Assembly: GCF_905475465.1 (NCBI RefSeq)
Contig: NC_062237.1
Coordinates: forward strand, 13,006,501-13,070,500
Source of the DNA: Pieris napi
Taxonomy: Eukaryota > Arthropoda > Insecta > Lepidoptera > Pieridae
DNA length: 64,000 bases
Direction: 5' to 3'
This document shows positions 12,526 through 24,879 of this stretch, in pieces. The first letter of the stretch is position 1, and each line of letters starts with the position of its first letter. The notes under the pieces are model-generated. The model worked only from the letters and a program-made list of their open reading frames with translations. It was not told the DNA's origin and made no database searches. A program made the position numbers and the translations under genes.

Positions 12526-13918
12526 AAAACACTGCTGAGACAGCGTTTATTACATTGTCAAATTCATGTAGAGCTCATGTTCGATAAGTTAGGATAAATA
12601 AGTTGATATTAAGCATCAGAATGGGTCCAACAAATGGAACGGGCAATAGCTAGTATTTTTTTAAATGTGAAATATTAAATCTAATATTGAATTTAGTTCA
12701 AAACGAATCGAGTGAGGCTTGTGATTTCACGCCCTTCACTAATTGCCTGCCTACGTACTTCAAATGATTTCCGTTACTAATTACAAACATTGAAGCACAC
12801 TCCAACTATATTTCAAAACATATTAGGAAAAATACTATATTTAAACAGGAAAAACAGGAAAAAAACCTAAAACTGGAATTAATAACATTTAAACTAAATA
12901 AAATCGTAGCGAAGTATAGATGTTTTGTGATATATAAGAAATTAATCAAAAATATTCAAAATATATATTATACTGGCGTAGGTAATATACTCATTTCCTT
13001 TTTACTGACTTTTACGTAATTAACTTATGTTTATAATTGGATTAGTATTCGAAAATCAAACTTTTTTAGATTTCGTTCGCATACACCCTTGTCTTATTTT
13101 GGTAAATTTTTATTATTTAGATACGAGCAATTAAGAATTAATTAAAATAGGATTAATTAAAATACTTCAACACACATTGTTTACATAATATGTTTAAAAA
13201 TCTGCCAATTAGACATTTTGGCATTTTTGTATTTTAAACAAATAGTCACCAAATATTTGACTTGAGTTGGGAGGGACTTGCTTGAGTTGCTTATCTTTGG
13301 TAAGCTTGTGTTGTTTAGAGGTAAAATAATTGTTCCTTTTTCGTTGAAATCATATCAAAAAGGTTACATTAATTTTTATTGGCATAAAAACGAAATTAGT
13401 ATCCAAAGCTGTTTTAAATTTCAATGAACTTATAACAATCACATGTAGCGTCTAATTTTTGGCGCCTTAAATAAATTTACCACTAATTATATTGTGCAAT
13501 ACAAAGATTGCTGCAACATTCGCGTAAGGCGCACGCGAGTCGCTGCCAAATGCATTATAAGGGTCAGCGGTTCTTTGAGGACTATAAATGATACTTACGA
13601 ATGGGATTCAGTAAACCTTTTGCGTACCTTTTTCTATTATCCTATTTATAGAGTATAATTATTTTAATTCAATATTATTGTGTATTGCATTAATTATGGT
13701 TTAGTTTAGTATGTGCGTGAAATAGTACATGAGATTTGGGATCTATTTTGTAAGTCAATCTTTATGGCTTTGTTTATGTTTGATATTAGAAATAGTTTGA
13801 GTTCTGTCGATGCAAGTAGAAATCTTGTCAATGCTTTTGTATGAATAAAGTTGTCCTTTGCAGTACTTTCTTATGATTTAGTTTTATGGATGATGATAAT
13901 ATGTACATAAAGTTTTCT
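12526..13918. other. AT-rich non-coding DNA
   Basis: No gene or recognisable repeat. The sequence is dominated by A and T homopolymers and AATTA-type simple motifs near 13130-13160. Confidence 0.4.
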
Positions 13919-13976
13919 CTATGTTGGCAGTCGCCTTATATAAAACGTCGCATTTATAACGAGATTGCCAACATAG
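13919..13976. repeat. Short inverted repeat, 11-bp perfect arms
   Basis: CTATGTTGGCA (13919-13929) and TGCCAACATAG (13966-13976) are exact complements separated by 36 nt. Pairing extends outward by a few bases. It could be a minimal MITE or a chance hairpin; no target duplication is resolved. Confidence 0.5.
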
Positions 13977-14751
13977 AAATACAACAATTTATAACAAAAT
14001 GTAAACAGGAAGAGTCGTATTTTCATTAAGAATACGATTCGGCCCGCGCCCCCTAAACACCCCCGAATAGACCGAAAATACTCGGTTATGATTAATTCGG
14101 AATGCGCCGCGCATTGATCAAGGAACCAAGGCTTTTTACTTGAAACTACCCATCTCTTACCCCCCTTTCCCCCTCTAGAGCGAGACTAATGCACAACCAT
14201 CTCACTCTAAAACAAAGATGCTAAAACTTCTTTCACAAGTATGAAGATTTTAATTTCATATTTTTGACGAAACGGTTCTAATTTTACAACACTTTTCAAG
14301 GCAAATTAAACTCTAATAGTGTTTCGTAAGATTGATATTCGCCTGCCTCCTCTGCGTACTTATTTCCATTTTCTAATGCTGAATTAGTTTTCGAAGTGAA
14401 AAGATACAGTGCCAAGACTGTGCGAGTGGTTTAATTAGAATTGGACTTAAGTGTCTACTGTTAGGGTATAATTTTGTTCGGCCGTGGCTCTGAAGAAATA
14501 ATTCTCAAGTTGTACCCCGAAATTAGTCGAATAAGGAGAAAGGGGTTCATACGATGGGTGGTTTTAAAAGAAGGCAAAAAGGTGGGGATAGAAAGATGCG
14601 CAAAGACTTAGTTTGCGCGGGGGGTAAGGGGTGTTATAAAATATATAATTCTATACTTACAATACTTGTAAATACGGCACGCGGAAGTACAACGATTCTG
14701 ATACTGTGATACTTTATTTGTGTTCATTATGGACATTTGCTTAACACGATA
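13977..14751. other. Non-coding DNA with C-rich patches
   Basis: Patches of C runs at about 14040-14070 and 14160-14175 stand out against AT-rich flanks. A G-run patch lies at about 14570-14635. No gene is seen. Confidence 0.4.
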
Positions 14752-14912
14752 CAAATAATATAAGAATTGACCAATTCATATGACTAATAATGTAAAATGT
14801 AAAAAGACAAATTTGCGTGTCATTGTGTGTGGCACAATATGCGAACTTACGATTGTACCACTTTACACATTTTTGTACCATATTCTTGTAATAAATTATT
14901 ATTATTAATAAG
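14752..14912 (+). repeat. LINE 3' untranslated tail with TTA microsatellite end
   Basis: This segment shares AATATAAGAATTGAC, CACAATATGCGAACTT, CGATTGTACCAC and CATATTCTTG, in the same order and spacing, with the 3' region of the LINE relic at 41041-41400. Both copies end in ATTATTATTA. The microsatellite end is typical of non-LTR elements whose tails are simple repeats. The coding part is absent here. Confidence 0.65.
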
Positions 14913-16290
14913 ATTTAACAACAAAAAATATTGCATTTGTTACAAATGTTATTAATTGACAGATTTAACACAATATTAGCTATGGAAATAGTTAATAATA
15001 GTTGATAGTTTGTTAATATATTTATAAACCCAATATATTACAAATAACACACATAAACTAAGCAACTTCTACCATCATATTCGTAATAATGATATTAAAT
15101 GTTATGCGTATTTAAATTCATTGTTCTTTCATATTTGTATATACAGCGATTACATTAGGTAATATATAAATATACTTTATTAATGCTTTAATTTTTATCC
15201 ATAAATAAATAAATATAGTGCGAAATTGATATATCCGGGTTTTAGTACAGAAAAACATAGCGAGCCTCTTTCCTAGTTCTTCAAGTATCAAGACTTGCCG
15301 GTCGCAGTTCTTCGCTACATTCGCTGATATTTAGTCGCGAAACGGGATGTATTATAGAGCGGTAGTTGTTTAAAATAAGAGCGAGTCGCGCTCCCCACGG
15401 TTTAGTGGTTAATAGAAAGGAAAGACAAGGTTCGAATCCTACCAAAAATGTAACTTAGGTTATAACTTGTTACGGTGAATAAACTAAAAGAGTGTTTTTG
15501 TTACTGTGATAACATAATTGTTTTTATTGGCTTATTACATACGAGTAATAAATTTTGATAGGCATTGATTCATTATTGGCATGTAAATAGCTGTATACAA
15601 CCTTGAATAAATTGTTATTTGAATTAATGTATTTTTATGTAGATACATATAAAATCTTGACCTATTTAAAATAACATTGCCTTGACAATAATACAATTTA
15701 TATTCATAAATAAAAAGGAAATCTATATACCGATTACATATTTTAAACGCGTTTTACAAAAATGGTAATTAAGTAATTAATAATTTAAAAAAAAATCGAG
15801 TGAAGCTACTTATGCCTGATCCGCTCATTTCGCGCGGTTCTTACTAAAAAGTTGTAAAGAGGGGTGCACTAGCGCCTACGACGTAGCCCGTAGCTTCGTA
15901 GGCCGTTGCAGGGCTGCTACAGCTAATGTTATTTAATTATATTTAACTTTTCCAGGAAAAAACATATGATAATAGTCTACAATAAAGGCCCTATTTATTT
16001 AAAAAGACATCGGTTTGTGTACACCCGCATAAGCCTACTTTTTGTGCGGTATGAAGGTTATTTAGTGTAGGTGTTAGGTGGGCGTAAGACCTTGTACTTA
16101 CCTTTTAACGATAGCAATTTATATAAATAATTAAATGGTTACGTAATTAATATTTAACATTGTTCTTGATATTTGAGACAATAATAAATCAAATAAATAT
16201 TTGTTTATCAGAAATCTATATTCATTAGGTTAACAAAAGTTATTTATAAACTATAGACAGGCATGCGAAGTGCGGCATCCTTTAAAAAAA
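14913..16290. other. AT-rich non-coding DNA; possible tRNA relic at 15395-15450
   Basis: GGTTTAGTGGTTAATAG and AAGGTTCGAATCC near 15399-15440 look like tRNA A-box and B-box motifs. The acceptor stem does not pair, so no tRNA gene is called. A CG-containing patch lies at 15830-15910. Nothing else is recognised. Confidence 0.35.
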
Positions 16291-16492
16291 GTACCTTAAA
16301 AAGTCGGCAACGCAATTGCGAGCCTTCTAAAACGTGAGTGTCTATGGGCGGCGATATCACTTGGTACTTGGCTCCGGTTACATAAAAAAATCCGACCGTC
16401 ATAGCGTTTATTTTCCTTTTTTTATAGATTATTTCAATGCCATAAGACTTGCGAGTGCGTTGCCAGCCTTTAAATTATCATACGCCTTAGGT
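16291..16492. repeat. Inverted pair of jockey-type LINE 3' fragments
   Basis: Bases 16291-16390 are plus-sense (GTCGGCAACGCAATTGCGAG, then GTGTCTATGGGCGG and an A-rich end). Bases 16439-16492 are minus-sense (GCGAGTGCGTTGCCAGCC). The two fragments face each other about 50 bp apart. This suggests either two insertions or a twin-primed/inverted LINE insertion. Confidence 0.65.
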
Positions 16493-18436
16493 TTTGTCTT
16501 TTGTTTTAAATTCTCAACTCCCTTAGAGTTAAATAAATTTTCACGTCTTGCCAAATCACAACATATGTTTTCATTAAAATATTGTAATAAGCGTTAATTT
16601 ACGTTTTAATAACAAAATATAGTCTCAGCCTCGTTTTTTGAAGTCCCGTTACACTCAACAGCCTGTCATAAACCTATAATTCTATATAAAATTAAAGCAA
16701 AAACATATTATTCCGTCAGATACATTTAATTTTACTGCGTCTCAAAAAATCTTATATCGAACCAAGTTCCGTTTGAAACTTCTAAGACGAAAGTTCATTA
16801 GCCCAACCCTGGCACTATCTTCGTTCTAAGACACCCCCGGGGGGTTTAAAACACCCGCGGGGGGAAGCGGAAATATGAAGGGAGAGCTCATTTATCAATA
16901 TACGGAGACTGTTTCTTTCTTTGAGGAATTGATTATTCTACTAAGAATATTGAGGGGCGCCTGTTTTGATTAGACTTTTTGATGTTTGACTTGAGATTAA
17001 TGGATGTTTCATGTGTGAAATTAGTTATAAGAACCTTAATGTTCCAACGTAGAAAAGTCGTTTTATCCAAATATAGAGAATAGAAGAGAATTTTTTATTA
17101 TTTGCTTTATAAAATAGTTTATAAATTGTCTAATTAAAAAGTATGTAAAACGATAAATAGTTATAAAATTATAGCATTTAAAAATACATAATTTACAAAT
17201 TATTTATTGCATAGAAAAGCGACTGAAACAAATTAGCAAATCGGCCATAATTTTCCACTTGAGGCTTGGAAATGAAAATGTTTTTTACATGAGAGGTCTC
17301 TAGCATTTTCCCGATATCTTCAATTCAAATGCTTCATAAAATAAAAAAGTCTCAGGTAATTAAAATATTAAGTAAGTAATAAGTATCCAGTCGTTATATT
17401 AAACTAATCAAATAATAAGAATTTCGCGCAATTTCCATCATTTATTCTCCACTTTAATATTCAACGTGAAATTATAATTAATTAATAAACTCTAGGTTTC
17501 AAGTATCTATATTCAATAGAAGTTGGTTTAATCGTTAATTAATCATCATTTATCCGATCTGTATAAGCCTTAAATTGAAACGTAATTAAACAGCAAAAAA
17601 ACATCGAAACTAAATAAAATAGCTAGAAGGAACTATATTTTTATTGGGTTATATCGCGTTGAAACATTTAAAATCAATCGGCTAGAATCAAGTATAATAC
17701 CAATAATTGTTGGCATAGGTGTGTCTTTAGTACTGGTTTGTGTCTAGAAATACTACCTAAAATATTTTTTCTCCATCGACAATCAACAATGTACCCAGAT
17801 ATAAAGCACGAAAAACGTAAATCATATTAAAATAACTAGAAGCAAAAATCGCATAATTCAAACACAGCCTCCAACATTTAGGTTAAAATATAAGCGTCTT
17901 GCATAAGAAAACGTGGGGGCTTCCCCCTCGTATCTCCGTTTTTAGTATTTTAGTAAGTTCAGGGGGTAATTTCCCCCCGGGGGTGGCGGGAGGGGGTAAG
18001 ATGTTGATGTTTCTTAGTTTTATATTACTGCCGTACTTTATTGCTTATTTGTGGAAGTGTGCTATTCGTTTAGTGTATGCAGATGTCGGGGGGCGATGCT
18101 CCCCTTTTATAGATCTGGTTAAGTATTTTTTTAAGATTAGGATTGTGATTTCGGTTTATGGATTCGATTCCTCAGTTAGTTTTATTTTACACGCGCTGGC
18201 TATAATTTTTTATGCGCAACTTGTGCGAGCGGTAAAAAATTTTGATGGCTCGGAGGGACGGACTTCTTTGAGTTTATCTTGGACAACATTAAATTATGAT
18301 TAAACCAATGTTCTAAAATGCTATAGCACATTGAGTTGTACGTTAAAATTACTGTTTAGCGCAGCTGTTTTAATCATTATTTAGTTTAAAGTGAATAAAA
18401 GACCTACCCAGTAGAGAAAGTTTTTAAGGCTTTTAT
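16493..18436. other. AT-rich DNA with G/C-run patches, no gene assigned
   Basis: Runs of C and G occur at 16835-16865 and 17915-18000. A 134-codon plus-strand frame (17899-18303) overlaps the second patch. It has hydrophobic stretches but no recognised domain, and its start lies in low-complexity sequence, so it is not annotated as a gene. Confidence 0.4.
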
Positions 18437-18630
18437 GAGCAATGTTCGTCTAGTGCACCACTGGAATTCTCTTTCTGTCTCTGCTATTAATACTTACTCG
18501 TATGGTGAAGGAAACATCGTGAGGGAATACATGCCTTAGACCCAAAAAATCAACGACATGTGTCAGGCACAGAAGGCTGATTGCCTATTTGATTACTAAG
18601 AATAAAACTATGAAGAACCAGAAACAGACG
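18437..18630 (+). repeat. Diverged or alternative SINE copy
   Basis: The head GAGCAATG, the GTGAAGGAAACATCGTGAGG block, CATGCCTTAGACCC and the GTGTCAGGCACAGAAGG block follow the order of the common SINE, but the middle has TACTTACTCGTATGG in place of AACATTCGCTCGAACGG. Similar substituted middles are seen at 41.5 kb and 52.3 kb, so this may be a separate subfamily. Confidence 0.7.
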
Positions 18631-18676
18631 TTGTATTTATTATAATCTTTCTGATTTCAATAAATATAAACTAGTT

Positions 18677-18799
18677 TCAATATCATGTAATTGTAATTCT
18701 TTATTTAAACAATCCTGTATCTTGTAATTCTTTATTTATTTACTAAATCTTAAGACTTCCGTCTTACTTCGAACGGATTAAGATTTTACATGATATTGA
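18677..18799. repeat. Inverted repeat with 14-bp perfect ends
   Basis: TCAATATCATGTAA at 18677-18690 is exactly complementary to 18786-18799, next to a second complementary pair, AAATCTTA and TAAGATTT, nested near the right end. The structure is about 123 bp long and could be a small MITE. No target duplication is evident. Confidence 0.5.
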
Positions 18800-20300
18800 T
18801 ATTTGACATTAGACAAGCGAATTCTTCCTAAATATTGTTGTATATCCCAATTTTTCTATCAAAATCTAAAAAAGTATTTAGTCCAATTATTGTTATATTA
18901 AACAATTATTTACGGGAAGAATACTTGACAATTTGAAACAAAACTGTTAGAGAGTTAGCAAACACAACAAACACGTGTATCACAAAAACCTGTTGAAATC
19001 GACAAAATGCCCCGCCGCTAAACGCGTATGAAATAAAAAAAAATCAATAGAGCCTGAAAGCGGTGGAATAGTCGAGTTTTTCCAATCTTTATTTGCGTTT
19101 GTGAGCTTTAGTGAAAGTGGGTTATCACATGACTATTTCTATTGCGTTTAAACGCTGGTGAGAGTTGATTTTTTGAATTGTTTTTTGTTCAAATTTCACT
19201 GTGGGCTGTTGGTTTATGTGCGTACACACGATTGAATTAATGGATGAATATGTTGTGAAAACTATGGTATGAGATTGCGGATTGAAGAATGCTTAGCTCT
19301 CGTCTAGCTGTACAACTTTAGAGAGGTTGGGTTATAACGCCAAATCAAAAAAGCTTTCTCTTTCGAAAGGTTTAATTAGTAAAACCTTTTCTACGTACAA
19401 CTTTCAGAAAGAGTGGGATGTTCTTTATTGGAAAAAGAAAATAAAAATTATCCCACCAATAAAGGAGACAGTGATTCGTCATGGAGAATTTCTATAGACG
19501 GAACGAACATTAGAATTAGTATATTGGTCTATTGAAAGTATTTAAGTTGAAGGATGTATTAAGGCTATTTAAGGTTTTGTAATGAGTGCCGGTTCATTTG
19601 CCACATATAAGGGAAATAATAAACAGAAAAGTTATAATCCCATGGGGTTTATTAGAACTACGCAAATTTAATTAATAACTATAAGAAATACGATTTTTTG
19701 TCTCATAATGGAAAGCAGATTTTTCCATTGTAAGCATTTTATCAATAAAAATCAAAGATGGCCGATCACCAAATTAGCGGGGTGCGGTTTGTGAATAGAA
19801 CAAATATAGTTAAATCTACCCGCAAACGGGATAAATATACAATGAGTGGATAATGGCGGCAGCGTCACATAGCGATGTATCTGGTTTTATACAAAACAAA
19901 GATTGCAATCATCAATTATTTTGTCTATTTTTATCTGATGCATTGATATTTTAAAATGCACAAACAGAGAAATGTACGGAGGCTTTTGACTAAAACCTTA
20001 AAAGTTAACCTTAATTTACGTGGAATCAAAGATCCATTTTGTTAGCATGACAACGATATTTTTCTACATAAAAATGGTTACCATGATAACATAATACTCG
20101 TATTGTATTTGATGCCTATATTTAATAAAGAAGTCTAATAAACGTTCTAAGTAAATTCGTGTGCCTAAATACGTCTGAAAATATTTATTAGTTCTTCAAA
20201 GTATAATTTTTTAATAATAGTAAATTTTAAGATTCAACGTTATAAAATAGGTTGTTATGTACTTATTACTATTGGTACAGTAAACTTTTTCGGAGTCGTT
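18800..20300. other. AT-rich non-coding DNA
   Basis: No gene recognised. A short foldback (CTTTATTGG with CCAATAAAG, and GTGGGAT with ATCCCAC) lies at about 19420-19465. Confidence 0.4.
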
Positions 20301-20394
20301 ATTACTGAAGATCGTGTATGTCTTGAAAAGCCCTAACCGATACGTTGACTTGCTGCCTCCATGCCACTCTATCCTCAGCTAAAACAAAGTTTGT
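20301..20394 (-). pseudogene. LINE C-terminal relic (family with GRSPTRW motif)
   Basis: The minus strand translates without a break as VLAEDRVAWRQQVNVSVRAF followed by a few residues and a stop at 20301-20303. The AEDRVAWRQ segment is typical of the last part of insect non-LTR reverse transcriptases. Parts of the sequence recur at 54.2 kb (CCTAACCGATACG-CGACTTGCTG). It is a short 5'-truncated piece, not a gene. Confidence 0.65.
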
Positions 20395-20731
20395 CTCAGT
20401 GCATATCCCTAAAGCGTTGTTTCTAATTTAACAGAAGACAAATAAGTACTTAAGTAAAAACAAGAATGGAGACGGATTTAAGATTCAAATATGTATGTAA
20501 ATCCTTTTTTTACCCAGAAAGTTTTCAAAAAAGACAAGAAACTCTTAGTAGGATAAGCCAAGCCTAAAATTGCTTAAAAGCTTAATCTTGCTGCAATTAG
20601 GTTTACAAGTAACATACTTGTTTATTTCATTTTATTTAATTTATTTATAAGTTGCAACGTTGCAAGTAAAAACGTGTTTGCATAAAATATGACATCACAA
20701 ATTTTACACTTATATATAATATACATACACA

Positions 20732-20860
20732 TCCTTACAAACATTGTGTAAAACAAAAAACTTGGCGATTAAGAAAAGAGTGGCAGAGAGCATTCTTTTT
20801 TGACGTTCATTGTGTGTTCAAGTGTAAGTGAATAAACTTGATTTCGACTTTTGACTTTTT
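20732..20860 (+). repeat. Dispersed lepidopteran repeat (TTGACGTTCAT family)
   Basis: It contains CTTACAAACATTGTGTAAAA, ACTTGGCGATTAAG, GAGTGGCAGAGAG and TTTTTTGACGTTCAT, and ends in GTGAATAAACTTG. The same blocks in the same order occur at 21232-21390, and parts occur near 39.5, 41.6, 54.5 and 56.2 kb. Its coding capacity is nil; it is likely a SINE or the 3' end of a LINE. Confidence 0.65.
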
Positions 20861-21231
20861 GACCTTATTAGAAAATAGGCAAGCTAGCAAGGGAAAAAAT
20901 TAAACAAGCAACCACATAATATTTAAAAAAAATAATAACTAAACCTAAATAGAAACTTAAACCTCATTAACAGCAGGATAAATAAAGTTACGGTAAGTTG
21001 GAAGATTGTTGTGATATCAATATTATCATCAATGTTAGTAATTAAGTTGTAAGAGCGAGCCTATTCACTGGACCATTAAAAGTCTTTTAGTTCTAGTAAC
21101 TCTAGGATTACAAAGAAAAGAGTAAAGTTGTACTCAATAGATAGTAGAGGACAAATCTTTGTTTTTAATTTATTTTATTAATATTAATTACTTAAGATGT
21201 CATGTGGAACATGGTGTAATTGGTTGCGGCT

Positions 21232-21390
21232 ACTTACAAACGTTGTGTAAAACAAAAAACTTGGCGATTTAGAAGAGTGGCGGAGAGTTTATTGCCAGTT
21301 ATAAAATTAGAAGCATTTCATATATATTTTGACGTTCATAAGTGTACCTATTTTGTGTTACCTATCTAAATGATTTTGAATTTGAATATT
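21232..21390 (+). repeat. Second copy of the TTGACGTTCAT repeat
   Basis: It shares CTTACAAACGTTGTGTAAAA, AAACTTGGCGATTTAG and GAGTGGCGGAGAGTTTATTG with the copy 500 bp upstream, and also has TTTTGACGTTCATAAGTG and the AAATGATTTTGAATTTGAA end. The two adjacent copies are in the same orientation and differ by internal deletions. Confidence 0.65.
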
Positions 21391-21479
21391 AAAAAAAGAG
21401 ATACTCGTCGTTTTCTTTTCTCTCCCCTAGAGTAACTCTTCCCAGACGAAGTCAACAAAACATAGTGCGCCATAAAAAG

Positions 21480-21742
21480 GGCAGGTTAAGAAATGCTTCT
21501 CTCTCTTCAGTCGGTAGCTCTTGTCTGAGCGTCGTGGTCAGCAACACCTGCGGACAATTTGCTTCCACCAGTTTTGTTAGACCAGCGCATCTTTTTATAA
21601 CAATGTATAGTTTTGAGGACGATGAGTCTTTCATTCAGTGCATCTAGTTGGTGAACGGCCACGTGATTTTTTGCCTTTTGTGTTACCAACCACGATCAGT
21701 TTCTACAATTCTCTAACTCTCTTATCTCTTCCGTATAAAGTG
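21480..21742 (-). pseudogene. LINE C-terminal relic, frameshifted
   Basis: On the minus strand the residues SRGRSPTRC-TE are followed by KDSSSSKLYIV-like and VLLTTTLRQELPTEE-like segments in different frames. The plus-strand DNA is closely similar to 26625-26846, for example GGTGAACGGCCACGTGAT and GTGTTACCAACCACG. The family has the common non-LTR C-terminal motif G(R)RSPTRWTDQ. Frameshifts and stops make it non-functional. Confidence 0.75.
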
Positions 21743-23792
21743 CTTTGGTACTACTTGTTTGTGATATAAAACCCGGTCCAAAAAGTATTTCACGACATCG
21801 AATCGAACATGTCCAATCAACCACTCGTCCACGTCATTTTCATGATCCAATATTTGAAATAAATTAATGTTCAGACAGACAAATTAAGCCGATATTATGT
21901 GCAATGCGCCATTATTTATCGCAAAGTATATAGAAAAAAGTAAATAGTGATAAAAAAGCCACATTTTATTATGAGCCGATCTGATCGAGGGTGGGAGGCT
22001 GGTCGTGAATACAGGGTGCTCACTTCTGTTTTAACTACTTTTGTTGATTTATATCTTTATCTACATGTGTGCCTAATGTTTAAGAATTGAATGTGGATAT
22101 ATTTATTTAAGTAAGTGATAGTATACTTGTTACCAGTTATGGAACGATAAATTTTAGCATTTGTACATTTAATATTTCTGAGGGATTGAAGCTTAGATCC
22201 TCTGAGTAATTCGGCATGTACCTCAGACACTAAGCTACTACGATCGGGGAGTGTTTAAATATAATTTTGTTTTTTTATTTAATTCAATAAGCACATTAAA
22301 CTGTAATAACGAAGTTCTAAAAAGTAGTAGTATCAATGTATCCTAATGTACTTACATAAAAAAAAAATAACCAAGTTAAAAAACCCCAAAAAATAAGGAC
22401 AAACCATTATTTTAAAATTATTAATAATTAAATAAGAACACTATAGCTTTACTATTTCATGACATTAATTCGTATTAATGTAGCCTAATGTGAACTAAGG
22501 TCTAGACCTTTCGAGTATAAATAAACACTTCACATTCGAAATTTAAATAAATGTATTCGCCCAATAACAAACTGAGTTTTGTAGCAGCCTGTATACAATT
22601 TACATGTATTGGTGTATCACGCATCGATCACGCACACAAGTACACTAATCGCGTGTTAACGAGCACACATGCGCAATCGAGGTCATGTTGCAGTTTCACA
22701 CAGTGTGGAGAAGGATTATTTTAACATCCTATTAAATTGCTTCCTTATTATTGCTATTTTTATGTGTTTTTGGTATTATAACAAATAAAAATTCCGAAAC
22801 ATAGAAACGTATACAGATTGTATAAAGTGGTCTTTGTCAATCATGAACAACGTAAATATTTGCTAGAGAAATATCAAATTACGATTCCACTTATCGAATA
22901 TTGTTAATTTACAATTAGGACACGTTATATATATACATGTATTTCTTCAGAGCCTTGATATGCTGACTAAGACCAAATATGAAGTACACGTTTTCATATC
23001 GTAAAGTTAATCATAAGAATTATGAAGTCGTTAAAATTATTTATAATTGTCGTGTATTTCAATGTCGTTAGTTATTAACATACAACTTTGGTTGTATAAA
23101 CACAAAATGACATTTAATTAAGCATTCTTTTTATTCTATTTCCTCATAACCTCAAACTTTGACACTTCCAATACAATAATATTAACTGTCATCTGACCTT
23201 TTCACATATTGTTCAATTCAATTCGTCTTGTTTAAGCCAGCAATTCATGTTTGTTCGACCCACTTACATCTCTTGAAATCTAGGTCAAAGACTTTAAGTG
23301 TTTATTGTTTGTGAGATCCGGCTCGATGTGTGAAGTTTTCGTTAGTCTGTGGCTAACACACCGCAATGCAATTGGCCACGTCAACGTTATGGCTGACACA
23401 ACGGAATTGCTTTCAAAAAATACGATTGCTCAGCTCTTTGAATACATTTTATAAGCTATGTTAGTCTAATATAACCACGGCTTTCGATTAATACATTGGT
23501 TTTTAATATAATTTGTTGCATTTTTTGCATTTTGTTCAAAAGCCAATAAATTAACTATCGTTTATACATTAAATATTATACTATTCATTTTTAAAACTGT
23601 CTACATCGCTCGTTAAAGTAGCTATATTGATATATGTATAAGATTTTTAAGTAGAAGTTAATACAAATCAGCTGCTAAATTTAAATCCAAATGAGTTAAA
23701 TTCAAGGAAATATAAATAAAACACGTTCGCTACAAATTGGACCTAACATTAATTTCAGAGACTGCTATTATAAATATTTTTTAGTTTTTATC
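21743..23792. other. AT-rich non-coding DNA
   Basis: No gene recognised. Imperfect tandem repeats of the form GTGGCTAACACACCGCAATG and ATGGCTGACACAACGGAATT lie at about 23350-23410. A purine-pyrimidine patch with CACGCACACAAGTACAC is at about 22628-22645. Confidence 0.4.
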
Positions 23793-24020
23793 GAACAGGG
23801 GCAAACGAGGAGGATCACTTTGATGTTAATTAATACTGCCGCCAATGGACACTCAGTGACATACGTGTTGCGAGTGCGTTGCCGGCCTTTTCAAAATTGA
23901 TACGCTCTTGAAGGATTTTCAGTCGAAATAGTTCGGAAATAATTCAGTGGGCAGCTGGTTCCATATAGTTGTGGTGACCAGCAAAACACTCAGTTGTGGA
24001 ACGACGGCATTCGACGTGTT
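23793..24020 (-). repeat. Jockey-type LINE 3' end, 5'-truncated
   Basis: In the minus (sense) direction it contains the WN-LP block (GGAACCAGCTGCCCACTGAA), the FKK-type block, the GGCCGGCAACGCACTCGC block (residues GRQRTR), the TCCATTGGCGGCAG block and the terminal GCCCCTGTTC. Several indels break the frame. Like the other copies it keeps only the last 230 bases of the element. Confidence 0.8.
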
Positions 24021-24404
24021 AATGAACTAAAACGTCGTAGATAAAGCCCATTCCACGCTAAGCTACCTTAGCTCTATTGCCAAAAATGCAGGCTCACGTC
24101 GCGAATACGCATTAAAAATCGACAATGAGTGCGCGTCATTGTGGAAGGGCACTTATATAATTTATTTTCTATTTTACGATAAATGCTCTCTGTAAGGTAT
24201 GTTGTAAAATCAACTCGATTTTTAAATATCAATCTGTAATTCGATAAACATATGTGTATAATGGTTATGCGTAAATTTCACCGAGTAATGAATCGATTAC
24301 GTAAACCTTGCAATGGAAACCTGATGATCGACCTTTGTCTTAAACCTAGGGCCGCACCTTATTACGAACGAAAACGTAAATTACTAAGTGAATACTATAA
24401 CATA

Positions 24405-24660
24405 GGGAGCGTTCAAGTCACGTCACGCAATTTTTGGATATTGACCCCCCCCCCCCCCCCCACGTAACGCGCCATAACGTTTTTCTGTACCCAAGTATAG
24501 AAAAACGTTTCGTGATCACCTAGTGACTCTTTATACCTAAAAGTTACTGGAAAGTCGAAGATAATAATAACAATAACGCGTAATTCCATCCCCGCCCCAC
24601 ATCGTAACGTTTTACTAAAGGACCCCCCCAAAATTCGTTACGTAATACTTGAAAGATCCC
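24405..24660. mobile_element. GGGAGC-ended MITE, 256 bp, flanked by ATA
   Basis: The left end GGGAGCGTTCAAGTCACGTC and the right end (rc) GGGATCTTTCAAGTATTACG are imperfect terminal inverted repeats of about 33 bp. Both are flanked by ATA (24402-24404 and 24661-24663), a probable 3-bp target duplication. The interior holds a run of 17 C (24445-24461) and a second run of 7 C near the right end. There is no transposase. An 87-base overlap with the end of a 71-codon frame is incidental. The superfamily is not determined. Confidence 0.7.
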
Positions 24661-24879
24661 ATACCTTTATATGTATTAATAATAGGAAGTTATTTCTAGT
24701 AGTAGTAGTATTAAGTACAAATGTATTAAATAATTATAGGAAGTTATTTTTAGAGTAATGTGTTCAAATAGTTCATGAGGTCAATAATAAAGATTACTCT
24801 GCAGCTACTTGCATCATATATCAAAATGCCAACGATTACCCAATGGTAGGTATATTATATTTTTTTGAGTCGTTGTTAT

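Noticed and set aside
15395..15450. tRNA-like A-box and B-box motifs
   Set aside because: The acceptor and anticodon stems do not pair; at best a tRNA-derived relic.
17899..18303. 134-codon open frame, the longest in the window
   Set aside because: It begins in a low-complexity G/C-run patch, shows no domain or signal I recognise, and is not supported by splice sites or neighbours.
21775..21800. GGTCCAAAAAGTATTTCACG, resembling a mariner-like end
   Set aside because: No partner end within a plausible distance and no transposase fragment.
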